This document shows positions 52,326 to 63,798 of a stretch of 64,000 nt of DNA, piece after piece; position 1 is the stretch's first letter, and each line of letters begins with the position of its first letter. This stretch comes from Ampullaceana balthica (lineage: Eukaryota > Mollusca > Gastropoda > Lymnaeidae), in the NCBI GenBank assembly GCA_944989445.1, contig CALYLW010000316.1:124001-188000 (forward strand). Direction: 5' to 3'. The notes below the pieces were generated by a model that was not told where the DNA came from, searched no databases, and worked only from the letters and a program-made list of their open reading frames with translations. The position numbers and the translations under genes are program-made.

Positions 52326-52446
52326 ATGTCGGGCATTATCATGGACAGGACGTCTCGCCTACTTGTGCTGGTCATCGTCTCACTGCTGGGTGGACATGGC
52401 TACTGCGGCGGAGCCACACTCAACCCGTTCCCACTGGGAACTATAG
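52326..52446 (+). CDS. First coding exon of a secreted or membrane protein (partial)
   Basis: From ATG 52326 (a second in-frame ATG is at 52341) the exon encodes 40 codons plus one base and stops at a consensus donor (ATAG|GTAAGC, GT at 52447). Residues 12-27 (LLVLVIVSLLGGHGYC) form a signal-peptide-like hydrophobic core preceded by basic DRTSR. The remainder (GGATLNPFPLGTI) is not recognised. The frame is open upstream to at least 52185 with an Asn-rich stretch, so an upstream start on another codon cannot be ruled out. The next exon was not found in the remaining 11.5 kb, so the first intron would be long. I do not recognise the gene. Confidence 0.45.
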
Positions 52447-53507
52447 GTAAGCTACTTTTGGTTTCGCAAACGAACCGCTGCCCGTGTGGGCGATCTCTCT
52501 GACTCGCAGGGACACAACGTGATCTGGCGTTCGTGTTTTTAGTTTGATGTATTTACACTATCACTGTCATGTTATTCTAATGTCTCCCGTGTCTTAGATA
52601 CGCCTTCTCAAATTTTGATACAGGATATTTTAGCTTCGCAATGTGAAATTTGATGCTGAAATGCTTCCTTGAAAAAACCTGGCTATTGATCCGAGTTTAT
52701 TTGCTGATTGGTTGGAATGGAGAGTATGGCTTGAACTCTCAACGTGGACAGTCGTGGGTGGCAATGACGTAGATGGCCTCTTTTTGACTCCCTTATTTTT
52801 ACGCGCTCTCTCTCTCTTTCCTTAAATTTCCTCTCATTCTATTTTTGGACATGTTTTGCATTCCTCTCTGTATTTAATGATACGAATTTTCCCTTTACAA
52901 AAATACAACAAATTATAAGGTTTAGATAAATTTTAAGATTAGACTACTTCGTTTGTTAGAAGTTTAATTCGAGACTTTAAAAAAAACACACAACAACTAG
53001 CAATATTTATTTTCATTGACGTTATTCTTTAGATGTAAAGACATAATGCAACAGATGAATTCGAATAAAAATACGCCTCACTCTTGTATTTTAATATTTA
53101 CATCGGTGTTGAAATATCAACAAAATCTCAATATAACTATCATTACAAAATGTATCGCGTTCTTAGGTGACATTGTTTGTGAGTTGCCATCAATCAGTCA
53201 GGGGCAGATTTCTTCCCTTATTTTGAAGGGGTGGAATTTTAGTCCGGTTGAAGATTTATTTTTTCCATTTTTGTTTAATGTGGGTTAATTAGGCGCAAGT
53301 TAAACCCATCCCTTACGCGCTAACCCTGGTTATTCGACCGACTCCTTACAAAACATTGAGCTGGCATTATTTCTAGTTAACAGAGAAAAGCTTGATTATA
53401 ATGCTGCGTTCGTGTGAAGTTTAAATCAACTCCCAATCCCAGTAGAAAACTCGGAAATTTTACATTCCTTTCACAACTAGACCGTGTGTGTATCTGGACG
53501 TGGTGTG
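52447..53507. other. Probable intron, nothing recognised
   Basis: AT-rich, with a short CT run near 52807. Confidence 0.3.
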
Positions 53508-54406
53508 CAGGGTTGCCATATTGGCCTTTTTAAGGCCAAATTCTCAAAATTTGGCCTTTTTTAAGAGGGTTTGGCCTCAAAAATTTTTTGGGGCCTTTTG
53601 GCCTTTTTTTGGCCTTTTTCTTTAAAAAAATTTAAAAAATATATATATAATATATATAAAAATAATGTTTATCACGACAAAATAAGATTAAAAATTTGCC
53701 AATTAGTCAATAACCTTATTAATAATTTTCTATTTTTGAAAAGCTTACGTGTATTTTAGACATTAAAAATTTTAACGAAAAGGCTATTAAGAAAAAGCCA
53801 GATATAGAATGCAGCTCACACTTTTAGACGCTATTGTTAGAGTCCAGGCTGAGCTTTTGTTTTCAAATAAATGCAGTAAGGACTTTCTTATTTCACCAAG
53901 ATTGCTTGATGACTTGACATCTGATTAAGTTTATAATAATACTGCAAATAGCAGTCTAGAGGAAAAGGATGACCTGAAGCTTTTCTTTCAAATTTTTATG
54001 TTAGTATCATAGTCTATTTATTTTGTGAGTACAACCATACATACGAACATTGGAATTTACACATTTATTATCCTTTTTCTCCTTGTTCTACCTTCATTTT
54101 AAATAGTTAAATAATTTTCAGCCATTATGAGCCGTCCATAAATGACGTCACGCGATTTTGGCAGATTTTCAATGTACCCCCCCCCCACCACTCGTCACAT
54201 GTAATCAAGAGCTAGACCCTTTCCAATATGACGTCACAGTTCTTAAAAGCACCCTCCCCTCGCCATAAATCTGTGACCCCCTCCCGCCCCCTAGGTGCGT
54301 GACGTCATTTTTGTTGACATTTTTCATATAAAATAAGTTTGGCCTTTTTTGGCCTTTTTTGGCATTAAGTTTGGCCTTTTACCCAAATTACAATCTGGCA
54401 ACCCTG
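53508..54406. mobile_element. hAT-type element with repeated TTTGGCC words
   Basis: The ends CAGGGTTGCCA and TGGCAACCCTG are perfect inverted repeats. A perfect 8-bp target duplication, GTGGTGTG, is at 53500-53507 and 54407-54414. Just inside both ends TTTGGCCTTTTT occurs many times. A Harbinger-type MITE is nested at 54129-54318. No transposase frame. Confidence 0.9.
54129..54318. mobile_element. Harbinger-type MITE, short copy nested in hAT element
   Basis: The left end GAGCCGTCCATAAATGACGT, an internal ATATGACGTCACAG and the right block GTGCGTGACGTCATTT match the family. It is about half the length of full copies, so an internal deletion is likely. Confidence 0.65.
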
Positions 54407-54623
54407 GTGGTGTGTAGAGATAAACACACGAAGCTACTGACGAGCCTGTACATTCATGACTGACGGATACAGTTCGAGGGTTATTAAACTTAATTTGAGA
54501 ATGGTAAAGAAACGGGAAGCACAGAAAACTGTAACTGTGGGTCGAGGTGGGGTGGTGTCGGGCTCGAACGGCGAGGTGGTCTCATCAAATAGATGAGAAC
54601 GTTGACATCATATGTGTTAAGGA

Positions 54624-54990
54624 ATGAGAGGGTGGTATTCAGCAGGGAGGGTAAACGACTGTCACAAAGTGATCGGACTCACCTGTGTGCGTAGAGGAAT
54701 GAACTGTCACACCAAAAGTGACAGTACTCACCAGAGGGTGGATGGATATAAAGATAAACTGTCACACCAAAGTGATAGTCCTCACCAGGGAGGGTGGAGG
54801 AATAACGATAAGCTGTCACACCAAAGGGATAGTACTCACCAGAGGGTAGACGGATATAAAGATAAACTGTCACACCAAAGTGATAGTCCTCACCAGGGAG
54901 GGTAGAGGAATAACGATAAGTTGTCACACCAAAGGGACAGTACTCACCAGAGAGGGTAGGTGGATATAAAGATAAACTGTCACAACATAG
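54624..54990. repeat. Dimeric minisatellite, alternating units of about 54 bp
   Basis: Units start AACTGTCACACCAAA at about 54703, 54757, 54811, 54865 and 54919, and partially at 54976. Odd units end GGATATAAAGATA and even units end GGAATAACGATAA, giving a 108-bp higher-order period. A diverged unit precedes them. Frames through it are repeat artefacts. Confidence 0.85.
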
Positions 54991-57230
54991 TGTTGGTACA
55001 TTGCATAGAGAACAGTTAGGATTTAATATGAGAAAATGAGGTTCATTTATTTTTCATTGGTCTCATCTGTCAGTAGTGTTAGCTTCCAAATCTTGGGATC
55101 CTTAAAATGGAATATCTGATTGTGTGGGGTGGGGGTGGGGGGTTGTTATCGACCTTGTACTGGTATTCACTAGAGACTTACGTCTTCTTTGATAAAACTA
55201 GAAGCATGAAAAAATGTTATATTAAAAAAAAATCAGGTTTGTATATGAAAAAGCCGGTACGAAAATAAATCTAATAAGTGCAGTTATACGTTTTACATCT
55301 AAGGGATGGGGTGGGATATACAAACTTAAAGGGGACGTTAAAAAAATAAATAAATGGATATGTCCCAACCAAAGAGTTTTACGGGAACACAAATTATACT
55401 GTGCAGGCCACCACTATACGAGATAACCAAGTCATTGAACTGAAATGAGATCAAAATGTGAGAAAAGCCATACATAGCCCAGGACGCTATCAAAATATTC
55501 CCTCTTATCAAACTATCGCTTGGATGTGGGGGGGGGGATTGGGGGGTCACTCCATTTGGCTTGTGTACCGGGTGATCCAAGAGTCAACTCTTGAATACCA
55601 TGTCGCATGTAGTTCGTGTGTACGTGTATGTATGTCATGGGTGTATGAGTGCATGGATGTGAGTGCGTGTGGTAGATTCCGGGTGGAAACTAGGCTTAGT
55701 TCTCCCAACCCAACGATGGACAGTAAGTACTTGCTGTGATGATATCTTCAGAACACTTTTTACTGAACTGTCAGGACGGAAATGAGACAAGATTGAGACA
55801 CAATTGAACTCGATCGAGACCCAGTTGGGGTAGGCAGGAACGTTTGAGGCATGTTTGAGACAAATATGAGACCGAACTTAAACGTCGTTTGAGATACTGC
55901 ACAGAATCAGTTGAGGCAGGTTTCAAATAGCAACTGAGAGTAAGTGTTTCTAAAATCGCTGGAGACAACGACAGTAAGAAAAAAGGAAATCGACCAAATA
56001 TTCATTGGGTTCAAAGGTGGTCTTAATGAACCTATCAAATAATTTTCTTGTAAGGATTTTAAGAATTTTGGTTTGGGGATTTATTTAGTATGGTTGTGTT
56101 TGATGCTGTTTGTATATGTGATGTGGGGTGTGCAGTGTGGCTGTGTGGCTCTATATATATGGTGTGTGTGTAGTTTGTCTGGAGTTGGATTGTATTATTG
56201 GTATGTGTGTTGAGGGGTTTACCTTGTCTGGGTTTGTGTTTTGTAATAGGGACATGCGGTATGGTAGATGTGTGTGCTGTAGTGTGCTTAGAGTGTTTAT
56301 TGTGTGTAAAGATCTTGTGCGGGGGGTGGTTATGTAAGGCAGAAAGTGTGTGTGGTAGATTTTTATGGTGTGGTGGGCTTCTTTCTGTAATCCGTATGAC
56401 AATAGTTAGTCATCAATGCCCACTATTTAACGCTAGAAGGGGACAGTAGCAACTATGGAATTATAGTTGGTCAATATTGTCCACAATGTTAAAAAGTTGG
56501 CAAACATCTCCATTATTTAATTGTAATAATATTGCCCCATAACTAAATATATATTTGGTCGCTAAATAGCGAATATTTTACATATTAGATTTTGTCATCT
56601 AATGTCATTAGTATTTTTACTATATTCGGACATCAATGTTCCTTATTTTGGAGAGATCACTGTATAGAGAGGACAATTATGAGTATCAGGTGTATGTGAG
56701 GGTAGCTGAGTGTGATGAGCAGCAGTGAATCCTCCTATATCAGTCATGATCTAGATGGAGTAGTAATAGTACAAAATGGCGCGCGTGTGTGTGTGCGATG
56801 AGTGTATCTTGCGAGACGTCCACGACTACATCTGCACGAGCATTTGTGTTGTAAACAACGTAGCTGACTGGACTAAATCGATCACATATGGGGTTGGAAT
56901 TATTGCTATGTATATTGTTTTTCGTGGGGTATGGTCTTTCGATGAGATTATTGAATAGTCGATATAAAAGAGTCGTGTGGTGATAGTTTTAGCACTGTAG
57001 AAAAATATATCTATCTGTTGATATAATTCACTTCGTAGCCCATTACCATTCGTGGCGTACCATGCGATGCACCAAGCTGCATATGGGATTAGGTGCAACA
57101 GCGCATGGATCGTAAAGAGCTCCGTGACATGGGTCGACCGATGTATGAGAGCGACTAAATGAGTCCTATGCGTTTCACAGCATTGTTCCTTCACAGGATA
57201 GTGATAGTCGTATTGTAGATGGTTGCACGG
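54991..57230. other. Non-coding stretch with GT-rich tracts
   Basis: No gene recognised. 55600-56400 is G/T-biased on the plus strand. 55770-55930 contains an irregular run of TTGAGAC-like words spaced about 15-25 bp apart. Confidence 0.35.
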
Positions 57231-57446
57231 CGCCTAGTATTTGGTGAAGGTCCTGGTGATTGAAACAATCCGAGTCGAAAACTTGTTAGTGTAGATTTTT
57301 AGATGCGTTGAAATGCCTGCTTTACCCTTTATTGCTCCAACATAGCTGACGGGTGAAGACTTCCTGAAAGACAGTTGCCAAAAGGGGGTGGGGTTTGGAC
57401 AAGCAACTGGGAGTGAATGAAAAGAAGGAACTCTGCAGAGACCCGC

Positions 57447-57960
57447 GGCGTAGCATACGCCGCAGACTTGCTCATCATAGACAGTGCAAAGAACGGTTGG
57501 GGAGGTGAGAGTACAGACACAAAAAGCAGCACTAAGTAAATAAAAAATAGCGAGTAAACGTGAAGACATGCACACTGAGGTTGTTGTTACCCGCCTCCCA
57601 TTTAATACTACCATCCCTTAAACATAAACTGTGATTGGCCGACCCTAGCGAGGATTAGTCATATTTAGGGTTGTTAATTGCGTGTGTTTTTTTTTATATT
57701 TTGGGGGAAAACCGATTATCGATTATGTAACCCCGATTTTAAACCGATTATCATTTTATAGCTGACTTCATAGAAGTTAGGGGTGTACCGAATTTCGCCT
57801 GAAAATGTCTCGAAACCAACAATGAGTTGGCAGTCCCAACCGACGTTCGCTCGCATTGTTTTGATTTCTTCGTGCTGTAGTTTGCGTCCGTTCTTTCTCC
57901 ACTTTCTTTGCACTCTCCATGAGCAAGTCTGCGGCGTATGCTACGCCGCGGGGCGTCTAG
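57447..57960. mobile_element. Helitron-like ends in inverted orientation
   Basis: At 57931-57949 GCGGCGTA-TGC-TACGCCGC forms a perfect 8-bp-stem hairpin; after GGGGCGT comes CTAG (57957-57960) then T, an exemplary Helitron 3' end on the plus strand. At 57447-57465 the same hairpin occurs inverted, with the adjoining GCAGACTTGCTCAT block also inverted, but without a clean CTAG. The sequence between has no Helitron protein. Confidence 0.6.
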
Positions 57961-58019
57961 TATTATATAAATACTTTGTGTACATTTCAGGAGTATCTCG
58001 TATTTATCATACAAAGGAA

Positions 58020-58690
58020 GGATAAGTTACTTGGGCCTTTGACAACAAAAAAAGTGGGTGCCGTAGGCGCCCTACAACCCCTATTATAAATTAATTTGTG
58101 TACATGTCAGGAAGTTTAATATTACGTATTTACCATACAAGGACAAGTTAGTTGGCTTTTTGAAAAAGGTGGGCGCCGTAGGCGCTTTAAAAAAGTGGGC
58201 GCCGCAGCACAAACTAGTCAAATATATATTTACCCTCAATTATCCTGCCGTAACGCTGAGGGACATCACTCTGCTTTTTTTGAATATATAGACTTAAAAA
58301 TCATAATCATTTTGGTTTCCACATTAACAATTAACACTCTCCACACTATTATTAATAATTTAACAATTTCATTCGGACGTTCGAAAAGAGTTATTTTTTG
58401 GTGCAGTAATTTGGTGCGCCTCTTTCTAAAATTTCTCCCCGTAAAAAGATTTTATATGACGTCATTGTTTTAGCTCATATTTTAATTTTGGAAAAGGGAA
58501 CGTTGTAAAAAGAGGATTTGAGGATTGTTAATTATAAAATACTTTGTGTACATTTAAGGAATATTTCGTATTTATCATACAAAGATAAGTTACTTGGGCT
58601 TTTGAAAAAGATGGGCGCCGTAGGCGCCCTAATAAAAAGTTGGCGCCGCAGGCGCTACGGCGCTGCAGACAACCAAGTTTAACTATATTT
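58020..58690 (+). mobile_element. Helitron-related repeat with GGCGCCGTAGGCGCC blocks
   Basis: GGCGCCGTAGGCGC occurs at about 58058, 58173 and 58614. Between the copies lie the TTTGTGTACAT..AGGAA and ACAAGGACAAGTTAGTTGGC blocks that match, inverted, the interior of the copies at 43157 and 43619. It also carries the GACGTTCGAAAAGAGTTATT and TTGGTGCAGTAATTT blocks. Confidence 0.5.
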
Positions 58691-59529
58691 GGCCAACCAT
58701 GCCCACTTATTCAACAACATTTTCTCTGTCAGGAGATATAATAGATATTAAATCTAATAAAAAATAAATAAATTTAGTAGATTGGTTGCTACATATTTAA
58801 CAAGTGTTCCATGTTTTTGTCCCAACCGTTAATGCAGAATGTCTCCATCCCTGGCAGACCCATCTAAACATCTCTGACTGCGTATTTTTTATTATTTTTT
58901 TGGTTTGATTTGGTGACACACGACCTTCATTCTCTTCCTTTTCCGCGTCCCCCGCGTCGATACAAGTTAACAACACGCATCTCTTTTGTTACCCCTTCCC
59001 TCCACCCTTCCACCGCGACTTCCTCCACCACCACCACAACCACCACCAGCAGCACCAGCAGCAGCCCGGGCGACGTTGTTGACTTGTGTGATGCCCGGAC
59101 CGTAGGCACACCACCATCCCCTTGTAGGTTTGGTGGCGTTCAGCCGTCATTCCCTGAGAACTCGACGTGTTCTGTATGCAGTATTTAAAAGTATTGATTG
59201 GAGGACCCGGTCGGGTGGGGGGGGGGTAAGATAGAGTGCCCCCCCCCCGCCTTTTTCCCCCTCGCCATCCCATGGAGTTTTCCAGTAGTGATTTGAAGAC
59301 GTATTGTGTTAGCCGTGGATGAACAGAAAAACTCAATAGCGGGCCAATGGGAATATTAGAGTTAACGCTTAGATACATAATGCATCCACAGGTGTAGAGA
59401 GAGGGGCAGGCGTAGAGCGTTGCAACGAGGCTCTTAATTATATTGAGATTTGGAATTTACGGACAGCTTTACAGTTCTTTTTAAGTGCATGGTGGTTATC
59501 TTCACACGGTAGTTTTGCTTATTATTAAC
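58691..59529. other. Non-coding stretch with an ACC/AGC-rich patch
   Basis: 59020-59070 is (CCA)n/(GCA)n-like on the plus strand. Long frames on both strands over it lack an ATG start or a known domain. C and G homopolymers lie at 59217-59250. Confidence 0.35.
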
Positions 59530-60010
59530 GTAACCTGAGCCATGAAAATGAGCCTCATCTGATGTCCACAGTTTATTTAGTAATTCTTATTGCGAGAATT
59601 GTTCGGTGGCCATATGATCTCAAGATTTGGTAGCGTTCCCTTGCCCCCTAGATCGACAGATTTGTCCAATTATGATTCTTTGTGTGGAGATATCTTAAGA
59701 GTAAAGTATATACGACTCGACAAAGACCTCCGAATGAGTTCAAACAGAGAATTTAGGAAGACATCCAGGGTACCCCTGTTGAGATGTTGCAGCGGTCAAC
59801 GAGGAATCTCAATCTTAGATTTCAAGAATGCATTCGTACAGGAGGGTGGCATCTAAAGGACGTAATGTCAAAATGATAAATTCCATTAACGTTTCTTAAA
59901 TGACATTTTTTTCAGGTTTCTATTACTATGAATGAAATTTTTTTTGGCCCGCATAACTCTTAGTTTTATTGGATCGTTAAAAAGTTCCTGTTTTTTTTTC
60001 ACCCTGTATA
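59530..60010 (+). pseudogene. mariner/IS630-type transposase C-terminus and 3' terminal repeat
   Basis: The frame at 59590 encodes PLPPRSTDLSNYDSLCGDIL, equivalent to the W-P-P-R-S-P-D-L-(x)-P-x-D block holding the last catalytic Asp of Tc1/mariner-superfamily transposases. After a frameshift, a RSTRNLNLRFQECI block and GGWHLKDVMSK followed by a stop (59779-59876) give the usual C-terminus. The element ends CACCCTGTATA at 60000-60010, a terminal repeat typical of this group, next to TA. The 5' part is missing. Confidence 0.7.
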
Positions 60011-60136
60011 CACTCCACTGAATGCACTGTCATAGTTTTTTTTTATATTTGTAGGGTGGATTGGCTGGGGTATCGTAGATTAATATGAAGAACATTTAAT
60101 CATCGGAGATGTAATGCACTTTAAAAAAAAACCTAC

Positions 60137-60215
60137 CCAATGGCGTCACTAGGGGGGGGGCGGGGGCCGCCCCGGGTGACACCATCAGGGCGGTGACTCC
60201 AGAATCTAAAATTTT
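60137..60215. mobile_element. hAT-like left-end fragment
   Basis: ATGGCGTCACTAGGGGGG then GCCGCCCCGGGTGACACC; an inverted match to 47600-47716. The other end was not found. Confidence 0.5.
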
Positions 60216-60954
60216 ACTGTGTGCGATTACGAGATAAAATGAAATACGTTAAACGCCAAAACGTTTAATTAAAAAATGTCGTTAACATGCAATAATAAAA
60301 CAGTCCCAACAAATTACAATAAAAGAACTTAGGAAAAAAAACAGCCGCACCATAGAGAGCTTTAAAAAGGCTGGACATATGAGAGGTGGTGTCTTTTGTT
60401 TTAAATGACATAAAGGCAACTGGGCTTTGACATACCGACACCATGAACGAATCCCACCTCACTACTCCCTCCACCACTGTGAGGGAGATGGGGGTACGAT
60501 TTTTCCTTAAATAAAATTTTTTAAATTATTTTTTTTTATACAAGGCTATGTTTTTAGCGGTGCGCTTTCTAAAATCTAGTGTTACGAACGGACATAGCAG
60601 AGTATATATTTTGATTATATATACGAATATATGTGTTATGAGAAAACCTCCAAGCTTAGGCTTCGCGTTATTTAAGTTTGCATGAATAATAATGATATAA
60701 TCAGGATAATAGTAAATGCATAGTGAATTACACACAGCATAAGGTGATACTACAGCAAAGAAGTTTGAAGTTTGAAGTATTAACAAATATTGCTGAGTAG
60801 TCAGCCGGACGTTAACTTGCGGCATTGAATAGTGCGCACCAATTATGAGCGCACCAATAATACAGCACAGTGCGTTAAAAATAAATTATGTGACTGTAAT
60901 ATTATCCACATCAAGCACATCTGGGATTTGAAGCAGTTTAAGCTTCATTGATGA
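60216..60954. other. Non-coding stretch
   Basis: No gene recognised. Confidence 0.3.
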
Positions 60955-61484
60955 TTATGACTTGTCAGTTTATTCGCCCATTTGTCCATACATTATTACC
61001 ACAACATTACCAAAACATGTAAAAAATAAAATGTAATTTTTACACATGTTAATAACAAAGAACTATTCATTTTGCATTAAACGTAGTAAGCAAAGTTTGT
61101 CACAGGATAACAGAAAAGATTAAATTATCAACTGTTAATATTTACAATTTAATATAAACGTGTTAGTAATTCACATAAACGTTTTTATTATTGTCAAGCC
61201 AGCACCTTTACAAGATGTATTATGACTTGTCAGTTTATGCGCCCATTGGTCCATACGTTATTACCTTTACATTATCAAAAAGATGTAAATAAAAATTGTA
61301 AACTATTTACAAATATGAATAACAACTAATTATTTATTTTGCATGAAACCTTTGAAGTAAAGTTAATCACTGGATAAAAGAAAATATTAAAGTATCAACA
61401 GGTAATCGTATATAAAATTTAATATACACGTTTTAGGAATTCTAATAAACGTTTTTCATTATTGTCAAGTCAGCACCCCTTCCA
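60955..61484. repeat. Tandem duplication, unit about 265 bp
   Basis: TATGACTTGTCAGTTTAT starts at 60956 and again at 61221. Following blocks (CGCCCAT..GTCCATAC, ATTTTGCAT, CACNGGATAA, TAAACGTTTTT, TTGTCAAG.CAGCACC) recur in the same order. The copies have diverged considerably and neither encodes a protein. Confidence 0.8.
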
Positions 61485-62192
61485 GTTCTATATTGAAATT
61501 TTTTTAATCCAAAATTAGTCTAAGATGCATTAAAATATTACATGTAAATAACAATTAAAAAAAAGACTATAGTGGGGAGGGGTCCGATTTTTAAATATGT
61601 TATTTTTTTTAACATACAAATATGCAATCTCAAAGTGTATAAAAATAAAAAAAAACACGCTAAACTGCAGCATATGTTGGCAAATTTTATTTGCAGTAAT
61701 AAATAATGGCTTTGTATTTCAAAATGCATCAAAACTTGACAACCAAACGACAACCAATTGTAAATTTCATAAACCGAAAAAGCAATGTTATATATTAATA
61801 TAGAAAATTAAATTTATAATTACGTACGTAATATTGACATGGTCACAGGCACAAAAACGGACATTTAATACAAAATAAAAATAATAATATTAATCACATC
61901 AAATAAAACATGGCTCTTTTACTTCGTTCCCTTCACACATTAATAAAAAGCTCAAATAATGACGTCACGTCACAATATTTTATGGCAAGAAACACATTTT
62001 GTTAATCTCGAAAGCAACATTTTTACCCATATATATATTTTTATCGGAAGTTACCTCGCATAGCGTCACGGACAGACATGACAGACGTGACAGAGATTGC
62101 AAATTATGTATATTGATGTCTTTGAGTCAATATTTTTGTTTTATTTATATTTATTTAAGGCATGCAAGCATAGATAATATGCATGTTTATAT
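61485..62192. other. AT-rich non-coding stretch
   Basis: Contains TAATGACGTCACGTC near 61958 and a CAGACATGACAGACGTGACA block similar to the Helitron copies at 43 kb. No gene. Confidence 0.35.
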
Positions 62193-62290
62193 ACAGGTAG
62201 TCCTCGGGCTACGAAGGTCTCATCCCAAATTACGCTGTTTCGTGGTTATGAACGCGCCCCCATAAAAAATATATATATAAAAAAGTAATA
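62193..62290. mobile_element. MITE end (CAGGTAGTCCTCGGG type)
   Basis: TACAGGTAGTCCTCGGGCTA followed by CGTGGTTATGAACGCG resembles the end of widespread small Tc1/mariner-like or hAT-like MITEs of marine invertebrates. The partner end is not clear; a possibly related ACGCAGTTTCGCGGAG block lies at the right edge of the window. Confidence 0.4.
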
Positions 62291-62497
62291 TTACGCGTTA
62301 TTCCATCTTTTTAAATGTTTTTTTTTAAATTTCTTTTTCATGGGGTACAGAATTGTTTTCTCTATTTGAAATACCGTTTATATCATTAATTGCTTTTATG
62401 TTTGGGGCGCGCGGCGGAAAGAATACGCTTTGTTGTGGTTGTAGGGATAGGATGACGCTCAGTCTCAGTACATACGCCATTTTGGTTGTTTACACCG

Positions 62498-62499
<2 letters not shown>

Positions 62500-62532
<33 letters not shown>

Positions 62533-62533
62533 G

Positions 62534-62570
<37 letters not shown>

Positions 62571-62575
62571 GTCTC
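62500..62575. repeat. (CT)n microsatellite
   Basis: About 70 bp of near-pure CT on the plus strand. Confidence 0.9.
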
Positions 62576-63187
62576 TTGTTTTATTTATTTTTTAAAACTT
62601 TATTTTTCTTCATGAACTTCATGTGGTAAGGATTTTTTTCTCTTTTTTAAAATACTTTTTTTTATGTCATTGACTGTTACATTTTGTTATATCATTGTAC
62701 GAACAGTACTTTACAGAACGGATGAACGTCGTATCGAGGACACCATGTAATGTACTCCAAGAAACTTAATTTATCAGAACCGCACCTGCGCAACTGAAGC
62801 GACGAATTGTTAGACGCTGAAAAAAGTCTTGTCCGACCATTATATAGCATATTATTTAGGATATAATCCATTCAAGTATTTTGTCTACAATTCATAATAA
62901 AAACATCTTGCAGCAGTAAAGGTAGCAAGTGAATCCTTTATTTAATTTGGTTAAAAGAGTGAAAGATAGTGAGAATTTACTTGAATTATTTTTTTAGTCG
63001 AAATGCCACGTTATGCCTTTTGCGGCTTAAATAAATCTTTAATAAAGATTGACTTTAATTTTGAAAGTTACACCAGTAAGCCAAATTACAATTGAATTTT
63101 GGACACGTCCAATCTTCATCTGAGCTCTTTTGTTGTGTGCAATTTTACGGGTCATCCTGACGAAATTAATTAGTAAGTAACACTAAG
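62576..63187. other. Non-coding stretch
   Basis: No recognised gene or bounded repeat. Confidence 0.3.
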
Positions 63188-63798
63188 CAGTGACGTCACT
63201 AGACGGGTTGCGAGTGGTGCTGACCGCACCGGTTGACACCATCACAAGGGGTGACACAAAAATGTAAAATTCTGTGTTTCCTTTATTAGGCACTGGAAGA
63301 CTCGTAGGAGTTCTATGGGTTAGAGGCCGTCGAATAAATGACGTCACGTGCCTAGGGAGGAGGAGGGGTCACGCATTTGTGACGAGGGGGAGTTAATGTG
63401 ACGTCACATCAAAAACGCGCAAATTTAAATAAAAGTTCCACTTAAATATTTGATTGTTTACAATTTATTTAATGAGGTTTTCAGTGGCTTCACACGTGTT
63501 ACGACATCAGAGTGCAGACTTACACTAAATACATATTTAAATGACAAAAATAATTTGCAACATGCTAAGTTTCAGTTAGAAAATACGGCTTTTTTTTTGG
63601 GGGGGGGGTGCAAATCTTTGTGACATCTTATTGGAGAAGGGGTCTACGTTTTTGTTACGAAGTATGACGAGGGGGGGGGAGGGGGGTTAAAAATTGGCCA
63701 ACATCGCGTGACGTCATTTATCGACGGCCCCTTAAGTCGTGAGGGGGTGACACCATGAGCTACCGCCCCGCTCGACACCAACCCTAGTCACGCCTCTG
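63188..63798. mobile_element. hAT-like element split by a Harbinger MITE
   Basis: The ends CAGTGACGTCACTAG and CTAGTCACGCCTCTG are inverted. The outer parts (GGTTGACACCATCACAAGGG, and GTGAGGGGGTGACACCATGA on the other side) match the inverted copy at 46911-47274, in which the sequence is continuous. No convincing 8-bp target duplication remains. Confidence 0.65.
63323..63731. mobile_element. Harbinger-type MITE, 409 bp, best-preserved copy
   Basis: The ends GAGGCCGTCG and CGACGGCCCC are inverted and flanked by TTA at 63320-63322 and 63732-63734. The sequence includes ATAAATGACGTCACG near the left end and CGTGACGTCATTTAT near the right. Comparison with 47145 shows the uninterrupted host reading ATGTGTTAAGTCGTG, so the insertion duplicated TTA. 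No coding capacity. Confidence 0.8.

Noticed and set aside
58910..59188. Thr/Ser-rich 92-codon frame (+)
   Set aside because: Starts without ATG and its Thr run is an ACC repeat; no domain or splice context.
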